A DNA stretch of 64,000 nt from Coleofasciculus sp040219735 (GTDB taxonomy: Bacteria > Cyanobacteriota > Cyanobacteriia > Cyanobacteriales > Coleofasciculaceae), in the NCBI GenBank assembly GCA_040219735.1, contig JAVJRX010000134.1. One strand, written 5' to 3'. The notes under the pieces were generated by a model. It had not been told where the DNA came from and searched no databases. It was given only the letters and a program-made list of their open reading frames with translations. The translations under genes were made by a program, and so were the position numbers. Below, in pieces: positions 26,624 through 34,912 of the stretch; the stretch's first letter is position 1, and the number at the start of each line of letters is the position of its first letter.

Positions 26624-26653
26624 TGTAGAGACGTAGCATGCTACGTCTCTACA
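26624..26653. repeat. Palindromic repeat, copy 5 (full 30-bp perfect palindrome)
   Basis: A perfect 30-bp palindrome: TGTAGAGACGTAGCA and its exact reverse complement. It is located between nifJ and the DHOD-like gene. It is the reference copy for the family seen at 3841, 5519, 10502, 21173 and 46619. Confidence 0.95.
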
Positions 26654-26660
26654 ATGTTAT

Positions 26661-29600
26661 TTAGGTACTCGCTGGTTCCTTAACCTCCTCACCAGTTTGG
26701 GTTGTCTGACCATTTCCATCACCGTTGTGGGTGTCCAACTGACGGGCTGCCAGATATTGGTACATCTGCCACCGGATCTGCACATCCTGCTGCGCTTCTT
26801 CCAGGAGACGTTTGGCATCTTCTGGCTTACTCTTGGTCAGCATCTTGAAGCGGTTTTCTTCATACATGGATTTTTCCACGGGGAATTTCGGACTCCGCAT
26901 ATCCAGTTGCAGGGGATTCTTGCCGTCTTTAACTAAATCCGGATTAAACCGATACAGCAACCAGCGCCCAGACTCGACCAACGCCTTTTGATGAGACATC
27001 GCCGTGGTCATATTAATCCCATGAGCAATACAGTGGGAATACGCCAAGATTAGGGATGGACCATCATACGCCTCAGCTTCCAGGAACGCCTTGAGAGTAT
27101 GTTCATCCCGCGCCCCCATTGCCACACTAGCAACATAGACATTCCCGTAGGTCATGGCAATTAAGCCTAGGTCTTTCTTAGCTGACGGTTTACCACCTGC
27201 GGCAAATTTCGCCACCGCCCCCCGTGGGGTAGCTTTGGACGCCTGACCCCCGGTATTGGAATAAACCTCAGTATCCAAAACCAGGATATTCACATTGCGA
27301 CCACTAGCAATCACATGGTCTAAACCACCGTAACCAATATCATACGCCCAGCCGTCACCGCCAATAATCCAGACACTCTTCTTGACCAGGTAATCGGCTA
27401 AACTCAACAACTGCTTGGCTTCAGGAGAGTTCATCTGTTGCAGTTTCTGCTTGAGTTGAGCCACCCGTTCCCGTTGTTCCCAAATATCGGCTTCAGATTT
27501 CTGTTCCGCGTTGAGAATGCCACTAACTAAGTTATCGCCAATCTCACCCGCTAAACGTTGCACTAACTCAGCGGCAAATTGGGTGTGTTTGTCAACGGAA
27601 ACGCGGAAGCCGATACCAAATTCGGCGTTATCTTCAAATAAGCTATTCGACCAAGCAGGTCCGCGCCCTTCAGCGTTTTGTGACCAAGGTGTGGTGGGTA
27701 GGTTTCCACCGTAAATCGAGGAACAGCCTGTGGCATTTGCCACCAACATGCGATCGCCAAATAACTGGGTCGCTAGTTTCAGATAGGGAGTTTCCCCACA
27801 CCCCGCACAAGCACCGGAGAACTCAAATAGGGGTTCTTGCCATTGCTGCTGGCGGATGCGGTCTAAATTTAAAGAACGGCGATCGGGATTGGGAATATCT
27901 AAGAAGAAGTCCCAATTTGCCTGTTCCTGTTCCCGCAGGGGTAACTGGGATTCCATGTTAATCGCCTTCAGCTTGGGCTGAGACTTGTTCTTCGCCGGAC
28001 AAACATCCACACAAATTCCGCAACCCGTGCAGTCTTCGACCGCCACCTGAATGGTGAATTTCTGTCCCGCATACTCTTTATCCCGTGTATCCGTGGACTT
28101 AAGGGAAGCGGGGGCGTTTTCTAACACCTGCGGATCATAAGATTTGCCTCGGATTACCGCATGGGGGCAAACCATGACACACTTACCACACTGGACGCAG
28201 ACATCGGGGTCCCACACGGGAACTTCTAGGGTTATATTCCGTTTTTCCCATTTCGTTGTGCCAGTGGGGAATGTACCATCTACGGGCAAGGCACTCACTG
28301 GCAGATTATCCCCACCCCGCGCCATCATCTGACCTAACACATCCCGGACAAAGGCTGGGGCGGTGTCGGGAACTGGGGGACGCATGTCCACTGTACTGTC
28401 AAAGGTGTCTGGCACTTGCACTTCATACAGATGCGCCAAGGTGTTGTCCACTGCCTCAATATTCATGCGGACAACTTCTGCACCCTTCTTGCCGTAAGTC
28501 TTTTCAATGTACTGCTTAATTTTGGCGATCGCTTCTTCTTTGGGTAAGATGTTCGCCAGTTCAAAGAAGCAGACTTGCATCACGGTGTTAATCCGCCGTC
28601 CCATGCCACTGTTAACCGACACCTCATTGGCGTCAATGACATAGAACTTCAACTTCTTGTTGACAATTTCCTCTTGCACCGGGCGGGGCAGTAGACCCCA
28701 GACTTCATCCGCACTAAAGGGACTATTCAGCAGGAAGGTAGCACCTGGGGCGGCGATACTCAGGACGTTGAGTTTTTCCAGGAATAGCCATTGGTGACAG
28801 GCGACGAAGTTGGCTTGGCTAATCTGGTAGGTTGAACGAATCGGTTCTGGACCAAAGCGTAGGTGAGAAACGGTGACGGCGCCGGATTTCTTGGAGTCGT
28901 AAACGAAGTAGCCTTGGGCGTAGTTGTCGGTTTCTTCACCAATAATCTTGATCGAGTTCTTATTGGCGCCCACGGTACCGTCTGACCCTAAGCCATAGAA
29001 CACACAGCGCACCACGCTTTCGGGTTCAGTGGAGAAGCTGGGATCATAGGAGAGGCTGGTGTGGGTTACGTCATCGTTAATGCCAATGGTAAAGTGGTTC
29101 TTCGGTTGGTCAGCGGCTAAGTTCTCCAAGATAGCCTTCACCATCGCTGGGCTAAATTCTTTGGAGGATAAGCCATAGCGTCCACCCACAACCCTGGGTT
29201 TCGGACTCTCAGCTTCCCAGGCTTCCTGAAGGGCTGTAACGACATCTAGATACAGGGGTTCGCCACCAGCGCCCGGTTCTTTGGTGCGGTCTAGGACGGC
29301 AATATTCTTAGTCGTAGTCGGTAGTGCGGCGACTAAGCGCTTCATATCAAAGGGACGATACAGCCGCACTTTGATCAGTCCTACTTTTTCTCCCTGTTTG
29401 TTCAGGTAATCTACGGTGTCATGGACGGTTTCTGCGCCAGAACCCATGAGGATAATCACTCGTTCCGCATCGGGGGCACCGTAATATTGGAACAGTTCAT
29501 ATTGGCGTCCGGTGAGTTCGGCAAATTTGTCCATGGTTTTCTGGACAATTTCCGGGCAGGCATCGTAGTAGGAATTAACGGTTTCCCGTGCTTGGAAATA

Positions 29601-30275
29601 GACATCTGGGTTTTGGGCGGTGCCTCGCAGGACGGGGCGATCGGGGGTTAGACCCCGCGCCCGGTGTTCCATTACCCGTTCATCATTGATCATTTCCCGC
29701 AGATCATCGTCCGCTAGCAGTTCAATTTTCTGAACTTCGTGGGAGGTGCGGAAGCCGTCAAAGAAATGGATAAAGGGAATGCGGGATTCTAGGGTGGCGG
29801 CGTGGGTAATTAAGGCCAGATCATGTGCCTCTTGGACTGAGCCTGATGCCAGAAGACCAAAGCCTGTGGCACGGCACGCCATCACGTCTTGGTGATCCCC
29901 AAAAATGGACAGGGCTTGGGCGGCTAGCGATCGCGCGGCGACATGAATCACGGCTGAGGTCATTTCCCCAGCTATCTTGTAGAGGTTGGGCAGCATTAAT
30001 AGCAAGCCCTGAGAGGCTGTGAATGTGCTGGTCAATGACCCTGCCTGCAACGCGCCATGGACTGTACCTGCCGCCCCTGCTTCACTCTGCATTTCAATGA
30101 TTGAGGGAACGGTACCCCAGATGTTCTTGCGACCTTCTGACGACCAAGCATCTGCCCATTCTCCCATGGGTGAAGCGGGGGTGATCGGATAAATGGCGAT
30201 CACTTCATTGAGTGGGTAGGCAACGCGAGCCACCGCTTCGTTTCCGTCTAGAGTTGCAATCGTTCGTTTAGTCAT
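26661..30275 (-). CDS. nifJ: Pyruvate:ferredoxin (flavodoxin) oxidoreductase
   Basis: Oxidative decarboxylation of pyruvate to acetyl-CoA with reduction of ferredoxin or flavodoxin; used by cyanobacteria in fermentation and under highly reduced conditions. It is a single-chain 1204-aa enzyme of normal length. The N-terminal pyrimidine-binding domain starts TIATLDGNEAVARVAYPLNE and has YPITPASPMGEWAD. Two 4Fe-4S motifs, CVQCGKCVMVCPH and CTGCGICVDVCPAKN, lie near residues 690-760. The TPP-proximal cluster and TPP site are CAGCGETPYLKL and GGDGWAYDIGYGGLDH. No nitrogenase gene is nearby, so the symbol reflects family, not nitrogen fixation. Probably co-transcribed with the DHOD-like gene. Confidence 0.96.
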   Translation of the reverse strand: MTKRTIATLDGNEAVARVAYPLNEVIAIYPITPASPMGEWADAWSSEGRKNIWGTVPSIIEMQSEAGAAGTVHGALQAGSLTSTFTASQGLLLMLPNLYKIAGEMTSAVIHVAARSLAAQALSIFGDHQDVMACRATGFGLLASGSVQEAHDLALITHAATLESRIPFIHFFDGFRTSHEVQKIELLADDDLREMINDERVMEHRARGLTPDRPVLRGTAQNPDVYFQARETVNSYYDACPEIVQKTMDKFAELTGRQYELFQYYGAPDAERVIILMGSGAETVHDTVDYLNKQGEKVGLIKVRLYRPFDMKRLVAALPTTTKNIAVLDRTKEPGAGGEPLYLDVVTALQEAWEAESPKPRVVGGRYGLSSKEFSPAMVKAILENLAADQPKNHFTIGINDDVTHTSLSYDPSFSTEPESVVRCVFYGLGSDGTVGANKNSIKIIGEETDNYAQGYFVYDSKKSGAVTVSHLRFGPEPIRSTYQISQANFVACHQWLFLEKLNVLSIAAPGATFLLNSPFSADEVWGLLPRPVQEEIVNKKLKFYVIDANEVSVNSGMGRRINTVMQVCFFELANILPKEEAIAKIKQYIEKTYGKKGAEVVRMNIEAVDNTLAHLYEVQVPDTFDSTVDMRPPVPDTAPAFVRDVLGQMMARGGDNLPVSALPVDGTFPTGTTKWEKRNITLEVPVWDPDVCVQCGKCVMVCPHAVIRGKSYDPQVLENAPASLKSTDTRDKEYAGQKFTIQVAVEDCTGCGICVDVCPAKNKSQPKLKAINMESQLPLREQEQANWDFFLDIPNPDRRSLNLDRIRQQQWQEPLFEFSGACAGCGETPYLKLATQLFGDRMLVANATGCSSIYGGNLPTTPWSQNAEGRGPAWSNSLFEDNAEFGIGFRVSVDKHTQFAAELVQRLAGEIGDNLVSGILNAEQKSEADIWEQRERVAQLKQKLQQMNSPEAKQLLSLADYLVKKSVWIIGGDGWAYDIGYGGLDHVIASGRNVNILVLDTEVYSNTGGQASKATPRGAVAKFAAGGKPSAKKDLGLIAMTYGNVYVASVAMGARDEHTLKAFLEAEAYDGPSLILAYSHCIAHGINMTTAMSHQKALVESGRWLLYRFNPDLVKDGKNPLQLDMRSPKFPVEKSMYEENRFKMLTKSKPEDAKRLLEEAQQDVQIRWQMYQYLAARQLDTHNGDGNGQTTQTGEEVKEPAST

Positions 30276-30816
30276 AGTTACAAACCTTTATGGTTTCTAG
30301 GTAATCTTTTTTGGAGCGCTAAACTTCAACTTAATTCCTTGTCTATTGCAAATTCCCTATTAATTTCGTCTGTTCCACTACAAAACGGCAATTTTCTTGG
30401 AAATCGAATTGGCATAAGTTATCCAATTGAGTTCTTCTTTTCACAACGTCAATGTTGTTTTTTTCTGAGGTATAGAAGTCGGCATTCAACCCCCACACTC
30501 CATGGCTGACGGTCGTCTCCGGGATGTGTTAACGGTTTTTTAACCTTCCCGTCTGCTTCCGGATACTCTTCTATTATCTAACAAAAATTTAGCAATTGAG
30601 GGGAGTCTAACTTTTTTTTAATTTCTTTAAAATTTGGGTGACTCCCTCCCTTAAAATAATCCAAAGAATAACAGAATAAGCTGTATTAGTTTTTACAAGC
30701 TGGGAGATTTTAACTTTATTAAGTATTCGCCCAAAATCATTAAGAAATATTTCATTTCGTAAATATTTCTCAGCTTCTCAGCCATTGAGGGAGATGGGGG
30801 GAAAAAAAGGAGATAG
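30276..30816. promoter_or_regulatory. Divergent control region between nifJ and the hydrolase gene
   Basis: 540 bases, AT-rich and without coding frames. It must hold the nifJ promoter (minus) and the hydrolase promoter (plus). I cannot point to a safe -10/-35 pair. The only clear signal is AAAAAAAGGAG (about 30802-30812), a ribosome site for the hydrolase. Runs of T and A near 30600-30640 and 30700-30770 suggest a bendable AT-rich segment. Confidence 0.45.
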
Positions 30817-30819
30817 GTG

Positions 30820-31308
30820 ATGTTTATGCCAAATACTACGGATGTTGTGTGGTTAAAGGTTAGTCCGAGCCTGCAACGTTTCGATCAGCGACTGATTGTT
30901 TACGTATCCGAGCAGGTGTCAGTGAAGCAATGGGAGTATCGGCAATGTCAGGATGAACCGAGTTCCCTGGAGCAACCGTTGTGGCGGCTTCATGAGTACA
31001 TTCAAGGCGTCGAGCAACCTGTTCATCTAATTGGTCACAGTACAGCTGGATTGCTAGGATGGCTCTATACTCGTCACTATCCTCAACGAGTGCGCTCGCT
31101 AACCCTACTAGGTGTCGGTGTGTATCCGGCGATTGACTGGCAAGCGCACTATTATGTACAACTAGGGCAGATGCAGTGTTCGCGTCAGATGATTCTCCGG
31201 CAAATGGCTTATCGTCTATTTGGCAATCCGGAGCGGTATGCAGTTAACGGTTTAGTCAGTATATTAGAGCGAGACTTAGAGAGTTCTCCTTTGCCACACT
31301 CTTTATAG
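30820..31308 (+). pseudogene. Alpha/beta hydrolase, 5' part (split by an IS)
   Basis: About 160 codons of an alpha/beta hydrolase. The nucleophile elbow LIGHSTAGLLGWLY (GHSTAG, GxSxG) is preceded by an LHEYIQ helix and followed by the cap region with YPQRVRSLTLLGVG. The frame stops at 31308 just before the left end of a TnpB-type IS. The missing acid (LDDN) and histidine (GGHFFHYF) residues are found after the IS at 32760-32900 in an open frame. The gene was therefore broken by the insertion. ATG 30820 is preceded by AGGAG at good spacing. Confidence 0.8.
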
Positions 31309-32718
31309 GATAGCGATGGTGAAAACGACGGCGTTTTAACCAGGGGATGAAACTTAAGCGTTGCGTTCAGCAGAGCAACTTTAGTTGCGAGTCTAATTTA
31401 TCCTGACAACACTCAATCAATAGTGTAGTATAATGAGTGTTAGAAAACATTGCAGACGCCCTAGCAAATGTTTACCTTAATTTACGAGTTCAAACTAAAA
31501 CCAACTAGCGCCCAAATAGCCATTTTTGAGGAATGGCTAGAGCAATGCCGTAGAGTATACAACTACGCTTTAACTGAGCGCAAAGATTGGGTTAACTCTC
31601 GTAAATGTCCAGTGAACGCTTGCTCAATCAAAAGTGAATACATCATACCAGCAGACAGAAAAGCGCCTAATTACAATTCTCAAGCAGTAGCACTGACCCA
31701 AGCAAAAAAGAATATCCCTGAGCTAAAGATGGTACACTCACAAGTGCTACAACAAACCCTAAAACGGCTACAGTTAGCGTTTGAGGGGATGTGGAAGAAT
31801 GGGCAAGGCTTTCCACGGTACAAGAAAGCGGGTCGGATGCGGTCATTCGTATTTCCGTCAATGGGGATAGAACCAATTCAAGGGAACTATATCAAGCTAC
31901 CTAAGATTGGGTTAGTCAAGTTCAATCAATCCCGTCCAATTCCCGATGATGCAACGATCAAACAGGCGCGGCTTGTGAGACGGGCGTCCGGCTGGTATGT
32001 ACAACTCACCTGGCAATGGAAAGTAGATGTACCCCAGATCAATCCATCGGGTACGTCAATAGGGCTAGATGTTGGTATTAGCCATTTTGCCGCCGTATCT
32101 AATGGGCGATTGTTCCCCAATCCAAAACCGTTTAAGCAACTAGAAAGCAAGCTTAAATTGCTGCAAAAAAAGGTAGCTAATAAGCGGTTTGGGTCAAACA
32201 ATCGCGCCAAGGCACTTCTCGAAGTGGCACGACTACACGAGCGAATTGCCAACACTCGGAAAAACTACCATTGGGAGTTAGCCCATAACCTTTGTGACTG
32301 GGCTGACATGATATTTGCTGAACAACTCAACCTCAAAGCACCATCTAGAGGCTTCTTAGCCAAACATTGCCTAGATGCGGGGTGGGGTCAGTTCCTAGAT
32401 ATCCTTTCCCAATGCTGTTTTAAGCGTGACAAATACTTCCAAAAAGTACCCGCAGCGGGAACCAGCCAAACCTGCCCCAAGTGCCTAAAGGAAACAGGCA
32501 AGAAAAAGCTTCGAGAGCGGGTACACAAGTGTAAGCATTGCGGGTATACGGCTAATCGGGATGTTGCCGCCGCTCAAGTCGTCGAGATTAGAGGACTCGA
32601 AGCCGTGGGACACACGGTGGTTAAGCTTTCTGAGGGTAAAGGTCACGTCCTGGAAGACGTTAAACTCTGCCTCCCTGTGAAGAAAGAATCCCCCGCGTTT
32701 TAACCGGGGGAGTGTCAA
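31309..32718 (+). mobile_element. TnpB-only IS (IS1341/IS605 group) inserted in an alpha/beta hydrolase gene
   Basis: An element of roughly 1.4 kb carries one tnpB gene and no tnpA. The left end is somewhere after 31305. An inverted pair ACACTCA/TGAGTGT (31408-31440) surrounds a promoter-like TAGTATAAT. The right end shows a hairpin CCCCCGCG-TTTTAA-CCGGGGG (32691-32710) followed by GTGTCAA, typical of IS605-group right ends. Limits are estimated from where the two halves of the hydrolase resume, to within a few bases. Such elements make no target duplication, and none is seen. Confidence 0.75.
31468..32703 (+). CDS. tnpB: TnpB RNA-guided nuclease (IS605 family)
   Basis: A 411-aa RuvC-type nuclease. 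The N-terminal helix-turn-helix/OB region starts MFTLIYEFKLKPTSAQI. The RuvC triad appears intact: D in SIGLDVGISHFAAVS (about 198), E in MIFAEQLNLK (about 291), D in GYTANRDVAAAQ (about 366). A zinc finger CPKC...CKHC lies between the last two. It is full length and should be active with its guide RNA, the 3' part of the gene plus right end. Because the element lacks tnpA it cannot move on its own unless helped in trans. It lies inside a hydrolase gene. Confidence 0.93.
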   Translation: MFTLIYEFKLKPTSAQIAIFEEWLEQCRRVYNYALTERKDWVNSRKCPVNACSIKSEYIIPADRKAPNYNSQAVALTQAKKNIPELKMVHSQVLQQTLKRLQLAFEGMWKNGQGFPRYKKAGRMRSFVFPSMGIEPIQGNYIKLPKIGLVKFNQSRPIPDDATIKQARLVRRASGWYVQLTWQWKVDVPQINPSGTSIGLDVGISHFAAVSNGRLFPNPKPFKQLESKLKLLQKKVANKRFGSNNRAKALLEVARLHERIANTRKNYHWELAHNLCDWADMIFAEQLNLKAPSRGFLAKHCLDAGWGQFLDILSQCCFKRDKYFQKVPAAGTSQTCPKCLKETGKKKLRERVHKCKHCGYTANRDVAAAQVVEIRGLEAVGHTVVKLSEGKGHVLEDVKLCLPVKKESPAF

Positions 32719-32740
32719 ATAAGCGAGTATGCATTCCTCC
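32600..32740 (+). ncRNA. Predicted omega RNA (right-end guide RNA) of TnpB
   Basis: In TnpB systems the guide RNA is read from the 3' part of tnpB through the right end of the IS, and the guide is the flanking host sequence. Here the scaffold would end in the hairpin at 32691-32710 and GTGTCAA. The guide would begin near 32719, ATAAGCGAGTATGCATTC, which is hydrolase sequence. The start of the RNA is not visible; boundaries are inferred from the family. Confidence 0.4.
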
Positions 32741-32918
32741 GGGTGGTGTTTCCGTACCCTTAATGATCTGTGGGAGCCTAGACGATAACGTTGTCGATTC
32801 CCAGGCGCTGGAAGGATGGCTATATTGGTTTAAAGAAGGCGATCGCTTGTGGGAATGTTTAGAAGGCGGTCATTTTTTCCACTACTTCAAACTATGTACG
32901 AGATTCAACTCCAAAATT
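32712..32918 (+). pseudogene. Alpha/beta hydrolase, 3' remnant
   Basis: The frame encodes PPGGVSVPLMICGSLDDNVV, with the catalytic-acid loop, and LWECLEGGHFFHYF with the catalytic histidine. It is the continuation of the hydrolase broken at 31308. The C-terminal helix that should follow HFFHYF is missing. Instead the frame runs without a stop into the next gene. So besides the IS insertion a small deletion has joined the hydrolase end to the DUF4231-like gene. Confidence 0.7.
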
Positions 32919-33758
32919 ATGACAACTCTCGACAATACTAATCCATCTGACCTGTCTCAGGCAGGCGAAAATGGTTCACCCTTATCCCGGTTACCAATTC
33001 CCTGGATCAAGATTGGACAATACCTATTCCTGGCAGCTTTGATTTGTACAAGTATCATTAGCTTTGTTGTTCAAGATAAAGCCATTATAGTTATTTGGAT
33101 GGCTGTCTTAGTTTCAATTTTTGTATTCCTGGTTTTGATCGATAAGCAGTTAGCGAAAGAGGCGATTCGTCAAATTCAGCTTGATGTTGCAAAACGAGCG
33201 GAAATTTATCAATATCTTGTTGATGAACAGCTACAACCGGGTAGCAATCCTATAACAGTAGCCCGAGAGAATGCGTTGCAGTACTGCCAAGAACTTATTG
33301 AGGACTATAAACAAAGCCGCCAAACTTCGAGAAATATATACTATACATTCCAAATGGCAACGATTGTCTTTTCTGGGATTACACCCATTCTGGTTTTGGT
33401 TGATAAGTTAGATATTGGCGTCGCTTGGTTTAAGTGGTTACCTGTTATATTTCCAGCGATCGCTTCTATTGTTGCCAGTGTGGTGACCTCGTTTCCTTTT
33501 CAAGAAAATTGGATTTCTGCCAATACAGCCGTTGAATTGTTAGAAGCCGAACGGGAAAAATTTATATTGGGAGTCACCCAAGCTTATCGTTGCTATGATT
33601 TAGACGATCAAGTCCAACGTCAGAAAAAGCTGAAACAGGCAATTGAAAATTTTATTAATCAGGTGAATACGATTCATCTGAAGCAGATTCAAGAAGCCTC
33701 GGAAAGTCTGCAAAAGCCACAGGGGCAAGAAACCGAGAAATCGGCATCGGCACAATGA
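32919..33758 (+). CDS. DUF4231/SLATT-like membrane protein
   Basis: A 279-aa membrane protein from ATG 32919. It has two helices in the N-terminal half (about residues 33-50 and 53-72, YLFLAALICTSIISFVV and IVIWMAVLVSIFVFLVLI). A conserved charged segment follows (YCQELIEDYKQSRQTSRNIYY), and then a second helix pair (about 146-166 and 175-195). A coiled-coil tail comes next. The paired helices flanking a RxxRNxYY-type helix are typical of DUF4231/SLATT proteins; several SLATT families are predicted membrane effectors in conflict systems. Here no nucleotide cyclase or sensor gene is adjacent. The frame is continuous with the upstream hydrolase remnant. Confidence 0.7.
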   Translation: MTTLDNTNPSDLSQAGENGSPLSRLPIPWIKIGQYLFLAALICTSIISFVVQDKAIIVIWMAVLVSIFVFLVLIDKQLAKEAIRQIQLDVAKRAEIYQYLVDEQLQPGSNPITVARENALQYCQELIEDYKQSRQTSRNIYYTFQMATIVFSGITPILVLVDKLDIGVAWFKWLPVIFPAIASIVASVVTSFPFQENWISANTAVELLEAEREKFILGVTQAYRCYDLDDQVQRQKKLKQAIENFINQVNTIHLKQIQEASESLQKPQGQETEKSASAQ

Positions 33759-34167
33759 ACCAGGTAAGTCTTGGGGTAAGGGCACGGCAATGAAAGAGCC
33801 CCTACAGGATGCGAGAGGGAAACAGCCCTGAGCAATCGCTGTATTAATTGGTGCGATCGCACGATTGCTGAATTCTTGGTTCCGGTGATGCGGAAAGAGT
33901 CGCCCAAGTAGCAAGTAGTAGCGTGGCACACCTTAATTGGTGGATTAGCATTGTAGGGGCGCATGGCGTGCGCCCGGTTTAAAAGTCAAATCTATTCCAC
34001 AATTTTAGCTGTGTCAGTCCGCCATCGTGCGTTAGCGGGGCAATAATTTAGGGGGAAAATCCAATGAATTGTGTTCCCCGCGTAACGCACCAACACAAAT
34101 AGATAATATAAATGATTGCGTTTTCAATCATAAATCAGGTTTTTAACTGCCTAGATCGCTAATCTCT
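33759..34167. other. 400-bp non-coding region with repeats
   Basis: No gene seen. It contains a 25-bp repeat beginning GTGATGCGGAAAGAGTCG (33885-33909) that is repeated exactly at 34828-34852. It also has the small palindromic element TGTAGGGGCGCATGGCGTGC (33953-33972, arms GGGCGCA/TGCGCCC) and a GTGCGTTAGC/GCGTAACGCAC pair near 34026 and 34080. These are dispersed small repeats. Confidence 0.65.
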
Positions 34168-34800
34168 ATGACAGGAAAGGTCAAAATGGTACAGACACCA
34201 GGAAAACCGGAAACCGAAACTCTGTTACTTGAGTTACCAAAAACCATGAAGCTATATGTCACTCCAGAACAGTTTACAGCCCTAGCCGAGTGCAATAGAG
34301 AATTACACCTGGAGAGAACGGCAAAAGGAGAATTAATTGTGAATCCACCCACAGGTTGGCGAACTGGCAAACGGAATTGGAGTATTTCTGGAGAGTTGTA
34401 TATATGGTGGCGAAATGCAGATGAACCGGGCGAAGCGTTTGATTCCTCAACTGCTTTCATTTTACCCAATGGTGCTACTCGTGCCCCGGATGCTTGTTGG
34501 ATTAGTCAAGAAAGTTGGGATGCACTGACTGATGAACAAAAGGGAACGTTTGCCAATATTTGCCCGGATTTTGTGGTGGAGTTACGATCGCAGTCGGATA
34601 CTCTGAAGTCGCTGCAAGAGAAAATGCAGGAGTATATGGAAAATGGGGCTAAACTGGGTTGGTTAATCGATCCACAAAATAGAACAGTAGAAGTTTATCG
34701 AGTCGGTTTAAACGTAGAAATATTGTCAAATCCGGCTGAGTTATCCGGTGAGGAAGTCTTACCGGGTTTTGTGTTGAATTTGTGTCGGGTTTGGGGTTAG
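34168..34800 (+). CDS. Uma2 family putative endonuclease
   Basis: A 210-aa protein of the Uma2/DUF820 family, common in cyanobacteria and related to PD-(D/E)XK restriction nucleases. It has LVNPPTG-type strand (ELIVNPPTGWRTG), then GATRAPDACWISQESWDAL with the catalytic-site aspartate. FVVELRSQSDTLKSLQEKMQEYMENGAKLGWLIDP follows, where ELRSxSD contains the E-x-x core and Lys/Glu helices. The protein starts ATG 34168 or ATG 34186. A second family member is at 60209. Function in the cell is unknown; proteins of this family are numerous and often near repeats. Confidence 0.85.
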   Translation: MTGKVKMVQTPGKPETETLLLELPKTMKLYVTPEQFTALAECNRELHLERTAKGELIVNPPTGWRTGKRNWSISGELYIWWRNADEPGEAFDSSTAFILPNGATRAPDACWISQESWDALTDEQKGTFANICPDFVVELRSQSDTLKSLQEKMQEYMENGAKLGWLIDPQNRTVEVYRVGLNVEILSNPAELSGEEVLPGFVLNLCRVWG

Positions 34801-34877
34801 CGCGATCGCACTTCTCACTCTTCTCCAGTGATGCGGAAAGAGTCGCCCAAGTCGGGGTGGGTTTAGGGATTTCTATA

Positions 34878-34904
34878 TGTAAGGTGGGCAATGCCCACCC
34901 TACA
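34878..34904. terminator. Hairpin between convergent Uma2 and chlD genes
   Basis: TGTAAGGTGGGCA-A-TGCCCACCCTACA forms a 13-bp stem with one mismatch. It sits between two convergent gene ends (34800 and 34913), a position that fits a shared terminator. The motif GTAGGGTGGGCA is also a common dispersed cyanobacterial repeat. Confidence 0.5.
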
Positions 34905-34912
34905 TTGCACAA

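Noticed and set aside
28256..28519. Plus-strand frames inside nifJ
   Set aside because: Antisense shadows with no recognisable protein features; nifJ is complete on the minus strand.
26661..30275. nifJ as evidence for a nitrogen-fixation cluster
   Set aside because: No nif structural or regulatory genes nearby; the neighbour is a DHOD-like gene, and this enzyme is common in non-fixing cyanobacteria.
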